64,000 bases of DNA from Candidatus Nitrososphaera evergladensis SR1 (GCF_000730285.1 NZ_CP007174.1:2728001-2792000), one strand, 5' to 3'; numbered from the stretch's first letter, positions 24,594-34,039 are shown. Numbers and translations are program-made. The notes: generated by a model from the sequence alone, not told the origin.

Positions 24594-25838
24594 TTGTTGC
24601 CGGGAAAAACAAGAACAGCGACAATAGCCGATCCGGATCTTGCACAAAAGGGCAGGCTGTCGCATGAATGGGCGCGTGCGCGCATGTCCATCGTTGAAAA
24701 AATAGTTGATAAAAATAGCAAGAACAGACCTCTCGAAGGTTTCACGATCGGATTTTGCCTGCACGTCACAAAAGAGACGTCCGTGCTCGTCATGGCGGCA
24801 AAAAGGCTTGGCGCCAAGGTTGCGCTGTGCTCTGCAAACCCGCTTTCAGTGCAGGACGACATTGCCGTGTTTTTGCAGCAAGAAGGAGCACGTGTTTTTG
24901 CGTGGCGTGGGGAAACCGCGCAAGAGTACCGAGATTGCATAAGGCAGGTGCTTGCGCTTTCTCCCCAGATAATTACGGACGACGGGAGCGACATGCACAC
25001 AGCAGCCCACAGGGCAAAAACCAAGGGCATCGTTGGAGGCACGGAGGAAACCACGTCAGGCGTCAGGCGCCTTTTGGCGCTAGAAAAGTCAGGCAGGCTG
25101 ATGTACCCTATCATTGCGGTGAACAACGCCAGGACAAAATACCTCTTTGACAACCGGCACGGGACGGGCCAGAGCACCCTTGACGGCATCATGCGCGCAA
25201 CGGGCATGTTCCTGCCCGGAGCGCGCGTAGTTGTGTGCGGCTACGGATGGGTGGGAAAGGGAGTCGCAGCAAAGGCGCGAGGGATGGGTGCGGTGGTGAC
25301 CGTTACCGAAGTAGACCCGGTCAGGGCCCTTGAGGCCAGGATGGACGGCTTTGAAGTGACGACGCTCCTTAACGCGGCCCCGTACGGCGACCTGTTTATC
25401 ACGTGCACCGGCCAGACGAGCGTGATAAGGAAGGAGCATTTTGCAAAGATGAAGGACGGCGCGATTTTGGCAAATACTGGCCACTTTGACGTCGAGATAG
25501 ACGCTTCCTATCTTTACTCGAATGCAAAGCCGGAGGAAATAAGGCCCGGCGTGGAGCGGTTCAGCATAGCCGGCAAGAAGCTATACCTGCTGTCAAAGGG
25601 AAGGGTGGTAAACCTCGTGGCAGCAGAAGGCCACCCGCCGGAGGTCATGGCGCTCTCTTTTGCCAACCAGCTCATGTCCATACTGCATGTTGCGAAAAAC
25701 CACGCAAAAATGGAGGAAAAGGTATACAGTGTGCCAGAAGATATTGACGTGCAGGTGGCAAAAAGCGCGCTTGACGCAATGGGCGTCAGGATAGACGAAA
25801 TGACAGAGGAGCAGAAAAAGTACCAAAACTCGGAGTGA
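24594..25838 (+). CDS. ahcY: Adenosylhomocysteinase
   Basis: A 414-residue NAD-dependent enzyme that splits S-adenosylhomocysteine into adenosine and homocysteine, relieving product inhibition of methyltransferases. Seen: GFTIGFCLHVTKETSVL at the substrate site, NNARTKYLFDNRHGTGQS, the NAD-binding VVVCGYGWVGKGVAAKARGMG (a 21-residue region, here only positioned at about 204-224), and NTGHFDVEI. The C-terminal tail present in eukaryotic enzymes is missing, as usual in archaea. The start is TTG. Confidence 0.95.
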   Translation: MLPGKTRTATIADPDLAQKGRLSHEWARARMSIVEKIVDKNSKNRPLEGFTIGFCLHVTKETSVLVMAAKRLGAKVALCSANPLSVQDDIAVFLQQEGARVFAWRGETAQEYRDCIRQVLALSPQIITDDGSDMHTAAHRAKTKGIVGGTEETTSGVRRLLALEKSGRLMYPIIAVNNARTKYLFDNRHGTGQSTLDGIMRATGMFLPGARVVVCGYGWVGKGVAAKARGMGAVVTVTEVDPVRALEARMDGFEVTTLLNAAPYGDLFITCTGQTSVIRKEHFAKMKDGAILANTGHFDVEIDASYLYSNAKPEEIRPGVERFSIAGKKLYLLSKGRVVNLVAAEGHPPEVMALSFANQLMSILHVAKNHAKMEEKVYSVPEDIDVQVAKSALDAMGVRIDEMTEEQKKYQNSE

Positions 25839-25879
25839 TAGGTTAAAATCCTGTTGGCGGGTTGGGAGGTCGTACACAC

Positions 25880-27541
25880 ATGCCGGAAAGCAGCAAAAGC
25901 GCGATTATCACAAGCGCCCTGCCGTACGCAAACGGCGAGATCCACCTTGGCCACATTGCCTCGACGTACCTGCCGGCAGACATTTTCACGCGCTTTTCAA
26001 GGCTGAACGGGCGCGAGGCCTACCACATCTGCGCGTCTGACGACTTTGGCACACCTATCCTCATAAAGGCAGAAAAGGAGGGCAAGACGCCAGAGGAATA
26101 CGTGGCGCTATGGAACAGGCGCGACTATGATGATTTTGCGGCTCTTGGAATATCGTTTGACTTTTTCTACCGCACAAGCTCGCCTGAGAACGTCGGGTTC
26201 GTGCAGTACGTATTTACAAAATTGCGTGAAAACGGCCACACTTACGAGCACGACATCGTACAGTTTTACTGCGAATTTGACGACAAGTTCTTGCCGGACC
26301 GCTACGTCGTCGGCAGGTGCCCGTTCTGCGGCGCAGAGAACCAGTATTCCGACCTGTGCGAAAAGTGCGGGCGCGTTCCGGACGAGATACTTGATCCAAA
26401 GTGCGCCATCTGCGGCCGTCCTCCCGTCAAGAAGCACAGCACGCACTATTTTTTCAAGCTCTCCAACTTTTCTGACAAACTAAAGTCGTGGCTCCTCTCT
26501 AACCAGAACCTCCAGCCGGATGTAAAGAACTATGTCATCAACTGGATAGACGAGGGCCTGCAGGAATGGGACATCACACGCGACCTCTCGTGGGGAGTCC
26601 CCATACCTCTTCCAGACGCAAAGGGCAAGGTGTTCTACGGCTGGTTTGACAACCACCTCTGCTACATCTCGACCATGACAAAATTCATGGAAGACAAAGG
26701 GCGTGACGGCAAGAAATTCTGGAACGAGTCAGAGATCTACCACTTTATCGGAAAGGACATTGTCTACCACCACTACCTGTTCCTGCCGGCGATGCGCCTT
26801 GGCATAAACGAGGAGTACAAGCTGCCAGACTGGATACCAACAAGGGGACACCTCATGCTCCAGAACCAGAAAATATCAAAGAGCAGGAACTGGTATATCG
26901 GGCTAAAGCAGTTTCTCGAAGCGTTCCCTGCAGACTATCTGCGGTTCTACATGGCGTCAATAGTGACGTACTCGCAGGACGACCTCAACTTTGACTTTGA
27001 CAGCTTTGCAGAAAAGATAAACAACGAGCTCATTGCAAACGTGGGCAACTTTGTCAACCGCGCCCTCTCTTTCACGCAGAAAGCATACAGCGGCAAGGTG
27101 CCAGAGCCCGGCGAGCTTGGCGGAGACGAGAGAATAGCCAAGGGCATGATCGAGTCGGCCGTCAGGGACGTGGGCGAGCTCTTGTCGGCAAACGAGACTG
27201 ACAAGGCCCTCAAAAAGATAATGGAGCTTTCGACCTACTTTAACCAGTATTTCCAAAAGAAAAAGCCGTGGAGCGAAAAAGAGACTGCCGGCACGACGCT
27301 CTATGTTGCAGTCAACGCGGCAAGGACGCTTGCTATACTGCTAGAGCCGTTCATCCCGTTCTCGTGCGAAAAGATCTGGGCGCAGTTGAACCTGCAAGGT
27401 AGCGTGCACGGTCAGAGCTGGCAGTCGGCTGCCGAGTTTGCAGTGCCGGCAGGCCACCAGCTTGGCAAAGTCGAGCCTATCTTTAAAAAGATAGAGGCAA
27501 AGGAAATAGAGCAACAAAAGGCAAAGCTTGGTGTCAAATGA
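25880..27541 (+). CDS. metG: Methionyl-tRNA synthetase
   Basis: Class I synthetase charging tRNA-Met. HIGH region PYANGEIHLGHI near the N-terminus; KMSKS variant KISKSRNW; zinc-binding knuckles CPFCGAE, CEKCG and CAICG. The protein ends shortly after the anticodon-binding domain, without the C-terminal dimerisation domain seen in some homologues. I start at MPESSKS (25880) rather than a TTG 18 nt upstream. The last four bases overlap nadM (ATGA). Confidence 0.96.
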   Translation: MPESSKSAIITSALPYANGEIHLGHIASTYLPADIFTRFSRLNGREAYHICASDDFGTPILIKAEKEGKTPEEYVALWNRRDYDDFAALGISFDFFYRTSSPENVGFVQYVFTKLRENGHTYEHDIVQFYCEFDDKFLPDRYVVGRCPFCGAENQYSDLCEKCGRVPDEILDPKCAICGRPPVKKHSTHYFFKLSNFSDKLKSWLLSNQNLQPDVKNYVINWIDEGLQEWDITRDLSWGVPIPLPDAKGKVFYGWFDNHLCYISTMTKFMEDKGRDGKKFWNESEIYHFIGKDIVYHHYLFLPAMRLGINEEYKLPDWIPTRGHLMLQNQKISKSRNWYIGLKQFLEAFPADYLRFYMASIVTYSQDDLNFDFDSFAEKINNELIANVGNFVNRALSFTQKAYSGKVPEPGELGGDERIAKGMIESAVRDVGELLSANETDKALKKIMELSTYFNQYFQKKKPWSEKETAGTTLYVAVNAARTLAILLEPFIPFSCEKIWAQLNLQGSVHGQSWQSAAEFAVPAGHQLGKVEPIFKKIEAKEIEQQKAKLGVK

Positions 27542-28092
27542 GCAAGTTCAAGCGCGGCCTCATGACTGGGCGCTTCCAGCCGTTCCACAACGGCCACCTT
27601 GCCCTTGCAAAGCAGGCGCTTGAGGAGTGCGACGAGCTTGCGATAGTCATCGGGAGCGCGCAGTTTAACTTTATTGAAAAAGACCCGTTTACCGCCGGCG
27701 AGCGGGTGCTGATGATACACGCAGCGCTTGATGAGGCAGGCATCGATCTTTCAAGATGCTACATAATACCGGTTGCAAACGACGAGAACAACGCTAGGTG
27801 GCTTGCGTACCTTCGCTCGCAGGTCCCGCCTTTTGACGCCCTTTACTCTGGCAACGACTTTGTAGACCACCTCGCCCGGTCGCAAGACCCGTCGCTTGCC
27901 GTGAGAAAGCCAGAGTTTGCCAAGAGGCAAGAGTACAACGGCACGAACATACGCTCTCTGATCGTCACAGGCAAAGAAGAGAGGTGGGAACATCTTGTCC
28001 CGCCGGCGGTTGCAAAGGTGATCAAAGACGTTGGAGGCGTTGAGAGAATGAAGATGCTCTCGCGGTCAGATTCAAATCCTGCCAAGTGGTGA
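27538..28092 (+). CDS. nadM: Nicotinamide-nucleotide adenylyltransferase
   Basis: A 184-residue enzyme making NAD from NMN and ATP. TGRFQPFHNGHLALAK carries the (H/T)xxH nucleotide-binding motif near the start; YNGTNIRSLIVTG holds the second, ISxTxxR-like motif in archaeal form. Start overlaps the metG stop by 4 nt and a zinc microprotein starts 1 nt after its stop, so three genes form a tight operon. Confidence 0.92.
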   Translation: MSKFKRGLMTGRFQPFHNGHLALAKQALEECDELAIVIGSAQFNFIEKDPFTAGERVLMIHAALDEAGIDLSRCYIIPVANDENNARWLAYLRSQVPPFDALYSGNDFVDHLARSQDPSLAVRKPEFAKRQEYNGTNIRSLIVTGKEERWEHLVPPAVAKVIKDVGGVERMKMLSRSDSNPAKW

Positions 28093-28236
28093 ATGCATGA
28101 GATGGGAAAAGGCCTGAGAGCGTGCCCCATCTGCCCAGGCTGCGGCAGCAAAAAGTTCCGGATAATAGAGCGGGACGACAGCGCCGGGAAGGTGACGGTA
28201 GAGTGCGCCTCATGTGCAAGGCGCATAACGGTTTAA
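28093..28236 (+). CDS. 47-residue zinc-ribbon microprotein
   Basis: MHEMGKGLRACPICPGCGSK with CPIC/CPGC-type cysteines, then a basic strand and ECASCARRITV at the end: a two-pair zinc ribbon. It directly abuts the nadM stop. The shape resembles small transcription-elongation or replication zinc ribbons but no specific family can be named. A start at the second ATG (28102) is also possible. Confidence 0.6.
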   Translation: MHEMGKGLRACPICPGCGSKKFRIIERDDSAGKVTVECASCARRITV

Positions 28237-28311
28237 CAGAATTTCATAATATTGTTAGGAATTTTCAAGTCAATTACTTAACCTGATTCTGCCAAAGGAT
28301 TGCTAAAGCAC

Positions 28312-29001
28312 ATGTCCGGAGAGATCCTAGACTACTGGCCGATCTTTAGCATACTCTTTAGCTCGATGGGCATATCGTTCGTGTTCAAGGACTATATCGC
28401 CGACCTGCTTGCGACCGTGGTCATAAAAAAGACCAAGGACATCAAGCCCGGCACCAGGATCAAAGTCACGGGAGCCGGCCTTGGCACCACCAAGGGCGAC
28501 GTGATGGACATCGGCCTGCTGAGGACGACTGTGATGGAAGTCGGAGACGGCGAGCGCCTGCCCTCCGTCAGGACCGGCAGGCTGATAAAAGTCCCAAACT
28601 ACATGCTCATCAACAACCCAGTCATGGTCTACGGCGATACGATAATCGACGAGGCAGTCGCGTACGTTCCCCGCCCGTACCCGGACACGCAGCTGTTGAT
28701 AGACAGCATGAAGGACGCAATAGTTAGCAACGGGCATGGCCTCATCGAGGTCGGTCTGTACCAAAAGGACGACAGGCTCATCATCCACGGAGTGTTTGAG
28801 GTCAAGACGAGCGAGATGGGCGATGAGCGCAGCAAGATCCTCAGGGACTTTTTGATAAAGAGCAAGCAGATAAGCCCCGTCACCACAGAGGCTCCAAAGG
28901 TTGAGGCAGCGGTAGCGGTCGTGCAGCAGGAAGCCGCCAAGCCAACAGCAGTAGCCGAAAAGGTCGTTATACCGCTCGCAAACGCTGAACGCGACGATTG
29001 A
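28312..29001 (+). CDS. MscS-type mechanosensitive channel-like protein
   Basis: A 229-residue protein with a short form of the MscS core: one predicted membrane helix (about residues 8-40, including FKDYIADLLATVVI, the pore-helix-like segment), then the beta domain (IKPGTRIKVTGAGLGTTKGDV, RLIKVPNYMLINNPV) and an alpha/beta C-terminal domain. The last ~40 residues are Ala/Val-rich and low-complexity. It lacks most of the N-terminal helices of full MscS proteins, so it may be a minimal channel or need a partner. Start at MSGEIL preferred over a TTG 12 nt earlier. Confidence 0.75.
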   Translation: MSGEILDYWPIFSILFSSMGISFVFKDYIADLLATVVIKKTKDIKPGTRIKVTGAGLGTTKGDVMDIGLLRTTVMEVGDGERLPSVRTGRLIKVPNYMLINNPVMVYGDTIIDEAVAYVPRPYPDTQLLIDSMKDAIVSNGHGLIEVGLYQKDDRLIIHGVFEVKTSEMGDERSKILRDFLIKSKQISPVTTEAPKVEAAVAVVQQEAAKPTAVAEKVVIPLANAERDD

Positions 29002-29140
29002 GAGACGGCAAAATGAGACGGTTTTTCCTCTTCATGTACATATACATGCACACGCACTACCATTGACGGCGGTTTTCAAATATTATGACGAGTTTTTGAA
29101 AAAAGAAAGGAAGCGAGGATTTTCATTTCATTGAAAAAAG

Positions 29141-30814
29141 CTATGCCGCGTCCACCTCCACAAACGGGCAATTTACCACGAATCCCGCGACTGCTGTACT
29201 CAGCATTCCATCTGACACTTCTGAGGATATCTGCCCGGACGTTGTCAGGAACTTTGCCATTGACGGGTCTTTCCAGGTAGCTGCGTTGATCCTCCACAAG
29301 GGGCTGTACAGAGTGTCGCCGACGTTGCTTCCGGCGATGCTTGCCTGAAATCCCATCGGTCCTGTGCCCTTTATGCCGTTTGTAAATACATAGAGGTCAG
29401 AGGAAGCGCCAGAAAGGACCGTGCCAGCTGTCTTGTTGACAAAGGTCACGCCCAGCGCTTTTGCAGCATCTTGGGACGAAGCATCCGTTGCGATATAGTA
29501 GATGGTCGAGCCATCTGGCGCAAAGCCCCTGTGTGCTACAAATGTCACCTGCATTTTTTGCGTGTCTATGCTTAGAACCTGCCCGGGTCCGTAGGGAGAC
29601 TTGTCAGTAAGCGCCTTGTCTGCCCTTTCCATCAATTTTCCGCCTTCCCACTGGACGAAAGGACAATTAACCAGCATCGATGTGGGTTCGATGGTAACCT
29701 TTCCTTCTTGCGCTGCGGCCAAGATTTCTTGCTCTGACTTTAGCTCGGTTGCGCTGACTCCCTGCTTCCATTCGACAGTGATTATCCTCCAGATCGGGCT
29801 GTATTTTGCGTCCCCTGGCTGCGAATCCGCCACGTTGGGCTGAAATCCCAGCGGTCCAGAACCTGCAATCCCATTCTTGAACGCATAGATGTTGGCAAGA
29901 GAAGATGCAGGAGTGTGCGAAAGGGAAGGAGCATAGGCTACCCGGGAGCCTGTCACGTTGGTCAGGTGATCGGCCAAGCCCTTGTCTGACGCCTCTGTAG
30001 AGATATAGAATACCTCATGCCCGTTTGCATAGCCCCTTGTCAGCGGGAGCGTCAAGGGCAGGGCAGTCTTTGTAAGGTTTTGCTCCATTGTTGTCGTCGT
30101 TCCGCCTTCCACCATCATCATTGACATCATGTCGTTCATCATTCCTTTTGACGCCAGGGATAGAATGCCAAAGATGGGGTTTGAACCAAAGTGGCCGTTT
30201 ACCTTGTCGGGGCCTATCCAGAATCCAACCACGGAATTGTTGAACACCTTTACAGTAAGCGGAACATCATTCACGGGGCCGCCTGGCATTGTGACTGTCG
30301 CTGTTCCCTTTAGCACATGGGTAGAGTTGCCTTCCATCGTCATTTCCATTACCTTGAAATTGTAGATGCTATGCTGGTGCGCAGAAGTTCCATCAGGCTT
30401 TATCATGGAAAATCTTGCGATCAGGTTGGCCGAGGGTAATGGTTTTTCCGATCCAGCCCCGGCAGCAGCATTAGTTATTCGAGCCACCCATATGCCAGAT
30501 TGTATCCATTCGGGCTGCCCGTTACCACCCACTTGTACGTTGGAGATCTGGCCCTTGATGACGTGCGGTCCTGCCTTGTTGTTTTCCATCGCCATCATCG
30601 TCATACTGTCATCAGCTTTGCCTTTCATTGCAGAGTCCCCCGTCATCATGTGATTGCTTTTTTCTTCCATCATTTCTGCGGCATAGGCGGCAGTTCCGCC
30701 ATTGTTGCTGCCAGTCGCGCCCGATCCGAGTGCGAAAAGAACCAGGGCAGACAAGAGGATCGCCGCGGTGCCTCCGATGCAGAACGTTTGCGAACGTTTC
30801 CTCGCATTATTCAT
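29141..30814 (-). CDS. Large secreted repeat protein, unknown
   Basis: A 557-residue exported protein with an N-terminal hydrophobic signal (about 12-35) and a Met-rich stretch (MMEEKSNHMMTGDSAMKG). It then has a first unit ending GHFGSNPIFGIL and two copies of a ~150-residue unit. Shared landmarks are (I)YAFKNGI and VFTNGIKGTGP, NVADSQPGDAKYSPIWRI and SNVGDTLYSPLWRIN, and VNCPFVQWEG and VNCPFVEVD. Each repeat keeps one Cys in NCPFV. No catalytic motif is apparent. The Met-rich leader could bind copper, an inference from composition only. Confidence 0.75.
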   Translation of the reverse strand: MNNARKRSQTFCIGGTAAILLSALVLFALGSGATGSNNGGTAAYAAEMMEEKSNHMMTGDSAMKGKADDSMTMMAMENNKAGPHVIKGQISNVQVGGNGQPEWIQSGIWVARITNAAAGAGSEKPLPSANLIARFSMIKPDGTSAHQHSIYNFKVMEMTMEGNSTHVLKGTATVTMPGGPVNDVPLTVKVFNNSVVGFWIGPDKVNGHFGSNPIFGILSLASKGMMNDMMSMMMVEGGTTTTMEQNLTKTALPLTLPLTRGYANGHEVFYISTEASDKGLADHLTNVTGSRVAYAPSLSHTPASSLANIYAFKNGIAGSGPLGFQPNVADSQPGDAKYSPIWRIITVEWKQGVSATELKSEQEILAAAQEGKVTIEPTSMLVNCPFVQWEGGKLMERADKALTDKSPYGPGQVLSIDTQKMQVTFVAHRGFAPDGSTIYYIATDASSQDAAKALGVTFVNKTAGTVLSGASSDLYVFTNGIKGTGPMGFQASIAGSNVGDTLYSPLWRINAATWKDPSMAKFLTTSGQISSEVSDGMLSTAVAGFVVNCPFVEVDAA

Positions 30815-31023
30815 TGAGGGTCGGCGTGCAAAAGAAATTAAAAGCATATTTCCAGATCTCTTCCAGATTGAACTCCATTTGACCCGTTGCCGGCACCCTG
30901 ATTCTTCGGCTATTCGGCGCTGGTGAGTGCAATTCTACTGCTTGACGGAAGACGCAGCGGCGGTAAGCAACAGCTTACTTAGAAAGGTATTGTAAATCTA
31001 CTTAGTCAGAAATTGCTACTTTG

Positions 31024-31032
31024 CTTAAATAA
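31024..31032 (+). promoter_or_regulatory. TATA box of the pirin gene
   Basis: CTTAAATAA lies 21 nt before the GTG start at 31054, giving a leaderless transcript and supporting GTG as the true start. Two TACTTAG copies (about 30975 and 30999) lie upstream. Confidence 0.55.
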
Positions 31033-31053
31033 CGCGCCTGACATCAGTATTGC

Positions 31054-31794
31054 GTGACAACAAAAATAGTCAGGGCCAGCGAGCACTTTCACCATGAGGA
31101 AGGGGACTGGCTGTCAACGTACTGGCACTTTTCGTTTGACTTTTACCGCGACCCGCAGAACATGGGCTTTGGGCCGCTGCGCGTGTTTAACGACGACGTG
31201 ATAAAGCCGGGCAAGGGGTTTGGGTTCCACCCACACCGCGACATGGAGATAATCACGTACGTCATAGATGGCGAGCTTGAGCACCGCGACGACAAGGGCA
31301 ACCACGGCGTGATTTATGCAGGCGAGATCCAGAGGATGACTGCCGGCACGGGCATCGTGCATTCAGAGTACAACCACTCCAAGGAAAAGCCGCTCAGGCT
31401 GTTGCAGATGTGGGTGCAGGCAAACAAGCGCGGTCTTGCTCCATCATGGGAGCAGCAAAAGTTTAGCACAGATGAGCGCAAGGACCGGCTGCTTCCAGTG
31501 GTGGTCGCCGAAGGAACAAACAATGCTAGCAGCAAAAGAGCCGTTCACATGCACCAGGACGCCTCGATGTACGTGTCGTCGCTTGGCGCAGGCAAGCAGG
31601 TGGAGCACGCCCTTGCGCAGGACAGAAAGGCGTACGTCTTTGTAATCGACGGCGACGCCACCGTTAACGGCCAGAAGATGCAAAAGCAAGACGCCGCAAG
31701 AATCGAAGACGAAAACAAGGTGTCAATAAGAGCAGGCAAGCCAGCAGAGATTATACTCGTCGACCTTCCGGGGAGATACGATGTCAATAAGTAA
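31054..31794 (+). CDS. Pirin-family cupin protein
   Basis: A 246-residue bicupin protein of the pirin/YhhW class. The N-terminal cupin carries the metal ligands in GFHPHRDMEIITYV (two His), with further ligands in MTAGTGIVHSEYNH. The C-terminal cupin is degenerate. Pirins can bind Fe and show quercetinase activity or act as redox-sensitive co-regulators. It overlaps an FMN reductase gene by 14 nt and an HtrA-like protease follows, suggesting a stress-related operon. Confidence 0.9.
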   Translation: MTTKIVRASEHFHHEEGDWLSTYWHFSFDFYRDPQNMGFGPLRVFNDDVIKPGKGFGFHPHRDMEIITYVIDGELEHRDDKGNHGVIYAGEIQRMTAGTGIVHSEYNHSKEKPLRLLQMWVQANKRGLAPSWEQQKFSTDERKDRLLPVVVAEGTNNASSKRAVHMHQDASMYVSSLGAGKQVEHALAQDRKAYVFVIDGDATVNGQKMQKQDAARIEDENKVSIRAGKPAEIILVDLPGRYDVNK

Positions 31795-32377
31795 TGAACT
31801 CAAGGTTCTCGGAGTAGCAGGCAGCATGCGCGAAGGCTCGTACAGCAAGCGGGCGCTAAGGGTGGCGCTAGAGAGCGCAAAAAGGCATGGCGCGCAGGTG
31901 CGCCTGCTGGAACTTTCCAAGGCAGACCTTCCGATGTATGCTTCTTTAGGTGCAGGCTCATCGCAGGCGCTTGCCAAAGTAGCGGCAGACGTGGAATGGG
32001 CAGACGCGTTCATGCTTGCGTCGCCTGATTATCACGGCTCTATCTCTGGCGCGCTCAAGAACTTTCTTGACCACTTTTATGAAGAGTTTGCCGGCAAGGT
32101 GTTTGGCTACATCGTTGCGTCGCACGAGAAAGGGCTGACTGTAATGGACCAGATGCGCACCGCTGTGCGCCAGTGCTACGGATGGAGCCTGCCCTATGGC
32201 GTCTCGATAAACAGCGAGCAGGACTTTACCTCCGGCCAGCTGTCAAACACGAGGATAGAGCAGAGGCTGAACATGATGGGCCGCGACCTTGTCACGTACG
32301 GCCGGGTGATAAGAGGCCAGTTCCTGCAGGACCTTGCAGGGAGCGACAGCGAAACGTTTGCCGCGCGCTATCGCTAG
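31781..32377 (+). CDS. NADPH-dependent FMN reductase family protein
   Basis: A 198-residue flavodoxin-fold protein. Seen: VLGVAGSMREGSYSKRAL (phosphate/FMN loop), DAFMLASPDYHGSISGALKNFLDHF (typical of the family), and the segment KVFGYIVASHEKG. It reduces flavin or quinone with NAD(P)H. Its start is inside the end of the pirin gene, so the two are translationally coupled. Confidence 0.9.
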   Translation: MSISNELKVLGVAGSMREGSYSKRALRVALESAKRHGAQVRLLELSKADLPMYASLGAGSSQALAKVAADVEWADAFMLASPDYHGSISGALKNFLDHFYEEFAGKVFGYIVASHEKGLTVMDQMRTAVRQCYGWSLPYGVSINSEQDFTSGQLSNTRIEQRLNMMGRDLVTYGRVIRGQFLQDLAGSDSETFAARYR

Positions 32378-32472
32378 TAATATAGAGTGTGACCGGGTTT
32401 TTGCACAGCCGGTCGATATAGCCTCTTTTGTGCAAAGGACTGCATGATGAAGAAGGTGGTATTAGCAGCAAT

Positions 32473-33414
32473 ATGATACCAGTTGACGAAAACACACTTG
32501 TAAACGCGGTGGACAAGGTAAGCGGAAGCGTCGTGAACATTGCAAGCGTGCGCATGATGCACGACCAGCTGTTCCGCGTCTTTCCGGTGGAAGGAGTCGG
32601 CTCGGGCGTAGTTATCGACCAGCAGGGCTACATCCTGACCAACAACCACGTCATTGATGACGCAGAGCGGCTGAAGGTGACGTTTGCAGACGGCAAGGTG
32701 CTCCGCGGCAAGGTGGTCGGGACAGACGAGGTGACAGACCTTGCAGTGATAAAGGTCGAGTCAGAAGGGCCTCTGCAGGCAGCCACGCTTGGCGACTCGG
32801 CCGCGCTAAAGGCTGGCCAGATAGTCATCGCAATAGGCAACCCGTTTGGGCTGACTGGCGGGCCGACCGTCACTGCCGGCATAGTCAGCTCGCTGAAAAG
32901 AAGCATACAGGCAAGGACGGGCGTGCTTGAACTGATACAGACCGATGCCGCGATAAATCCGGGCAACTCGGGCGGGCCGCTTGTCAACACCAAGGGCGAA
33001 GTGATAGCGATAAACACTGCCAACATGCCGTACGCGCAGGGAATAGGGTTTGCAGTCCCAATCAACACCGCCAAGACGATACTGAAGGAGCTTGTGGAAA
33101 AGGGCAGGGTGAGCAGGCCGTGGATCGGGATAGCGTCGGTAAAGGTAACTCCGCAGCTTGCCCGGCACTTTGGACTTCCGCCAAGCTCTGGTGGCGCGCT
33201 GGTAGCAGGCGTGGAACCCTACAGCCCGGCAGACGACGCAGGACTGAGGAGGGGCGACATCATCGAGCAAATAGACGGAAGCACAGTGGACGACCCCTCG
33301 CAGGTGGCGTCGCACGTCAAGGGCAAAAAGCCAGGGAGCAGAATAGCAGTGACCGTGAACCGCTACGGGCGGCAGTTCCAGGTGGGCGTGGAGGTGGACG
33401 AACGTCCTTCCTAA
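32473..33414 (+). CDS. HtrA-type serine protease with PDZ, no signal peptide
   Basis: A 313-residue S1C protease. Catalytic triad: His59 in TNNHV, Asp89 in VTDLAVIK, Ser166 in GNSGGPL. A PDZ domain follows (about 215-305, GALVAGVEPYSPADDAGLRRGDII). The N-terminus MIPVDENTLVNAV has no hydrophobic signal or anchor, so this copy is predicted cytoplasmic, unlike most HtrA proteins. An in-frame ATG at 32428 would add 15 non-hydrophobic residues. It follows the pirin/flavin reductase pair and may handle oxidatively damaged proteins. Confidence 0.92.
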   Translation: MIPVDENTLVNAVDKVSGSVVNIASVRMMHDQLFRVFPVEGVGSGVVIDQQGYILTNNHVIDDAERLKVTFADGKVLRGKVVGTDEVTDLAVIKVESEGPLQAATLGDSAALKAGQIVIAIGNPFGLTGGPTVTAGIVSSLKRSIQARTGVLELIQTDAAINPGNSGGPLVNTKGEVIAINTANMPYAQGIGFAVPINTAKTILKELVEKGRVSRPWIGIASVKVTPQLARHFGLPPSSGGALVAGVEPYSPADDAGLRRGDIIEQIDGSTVDDPSQVASHVKGKKPGSRIAVTVNRYGRQFQVGVEVDERPS

Positions 33415-33461
33415 CATTTTTTTCAATAAAGTTTTTGAGCAAAGGACGCTAATTACAGCCA

Positions 33462-33749
33462 GTGTCTGACGATTTTTCGATGGACGAGCTTGTAAAAGAG
33501 CTTGACAAGGAGCGGACGCGGATAATAATATCCAAAGACATCCGCAAATGGAACAAACCTACCACCGTCATCTCGGGCCTGCATGACCGCAAGGACGCCC
33601 CGGAGATTACAAAAAAGCTAAAGACAAAGATCGGGACTGGAGGCACGTTCAAGGACGGCCAGATAATACTGCAGGGCGACCACAGAGATACCGTCAAGAA
33701 CATGCTTGTCTCGATGGGCTTTGGCGAGGATTCTATAGAAGTTATGTAA
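33462..33749 (+). CDS. Translation initiation factor SUI1/eIF1 family
   Basis: A 95-residue protein of the SUI1 fold: RIIISKDIRKWNKPTTVISGL, KLKTKIGTGGTFKDGQIILQGDH (basic loop and GTGGT) and VKNMLVSMGF. eIF1 helps select the start codon on the small ribosomal subunit. The start is GTG. Single gene. Confidence 0.93.
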   Translation: MSDDFSMDELVKELDKERTRIIISKDIRKWNKPTTVISGLHDRKDAPEITKKLKTKIGTGGTFKDGQIILQGDHRDTVKNMLVSMGFGEDSIEVM

Positions 33750-33883
33750 TAACTGTACAGAGAGAGAGAGAGGCGTTTGACAGCAACAATATTTTGCTTC
33801 TGTTGTCATCGTCTGTGTGATTGCGTGTATGGCGCGACAAATAACGTAATTCTTTTAATTTTTTGTTGTGAAAAACGCGCACT

Positions 33884-34039
33884 ATGCAAGACTACCAAAG
33901 CAACATACCAAAAGACAGGGACAAATCTGGCATACCAGTCGTCTGCAGCAAATGCAATGCGACATTTGCCAGCGACTCGGCGTACATGTCCCACTACAAC
34001 CAAGAACACGAAAAGGACGAGGAACAACAGACAAGCTAG
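33884..34039 (+). CDS. 51-residue C2H2 zinc-finger protein
   Basis: MQDYQSNIPKDRDKSGIPVV then one C2H2 finger: C21, C24, H37 and H42 (C-x2-C-x12-H-x4-H), followed by an acidic tail EKDEEQQTS. Single classical fingers are typical of small thaumarchaeal and archaeal virus regulators. TTCTTTTAATTTTTTG about 30 nt upstream could be its promoter. Confidence 0.65.
   Translation: MQDYQSNIPKDRDKSGIPVVCSKCNATFASDSAYMSHYNQEHEKDEEQQTS

Noticed and set aside
28050-28090. T-loop-like CAGATTCAAATCCTG as a tRNA
   Set aside because: It lies in the coding end of nadM and no acceptor or anticodon arm can be built around it.
33765-33776. AGAGAGAGAGAG tract as a regulatory repeat
   Set aside because: A plain dinucleotide run just after the eIF1 gene without any motif context.
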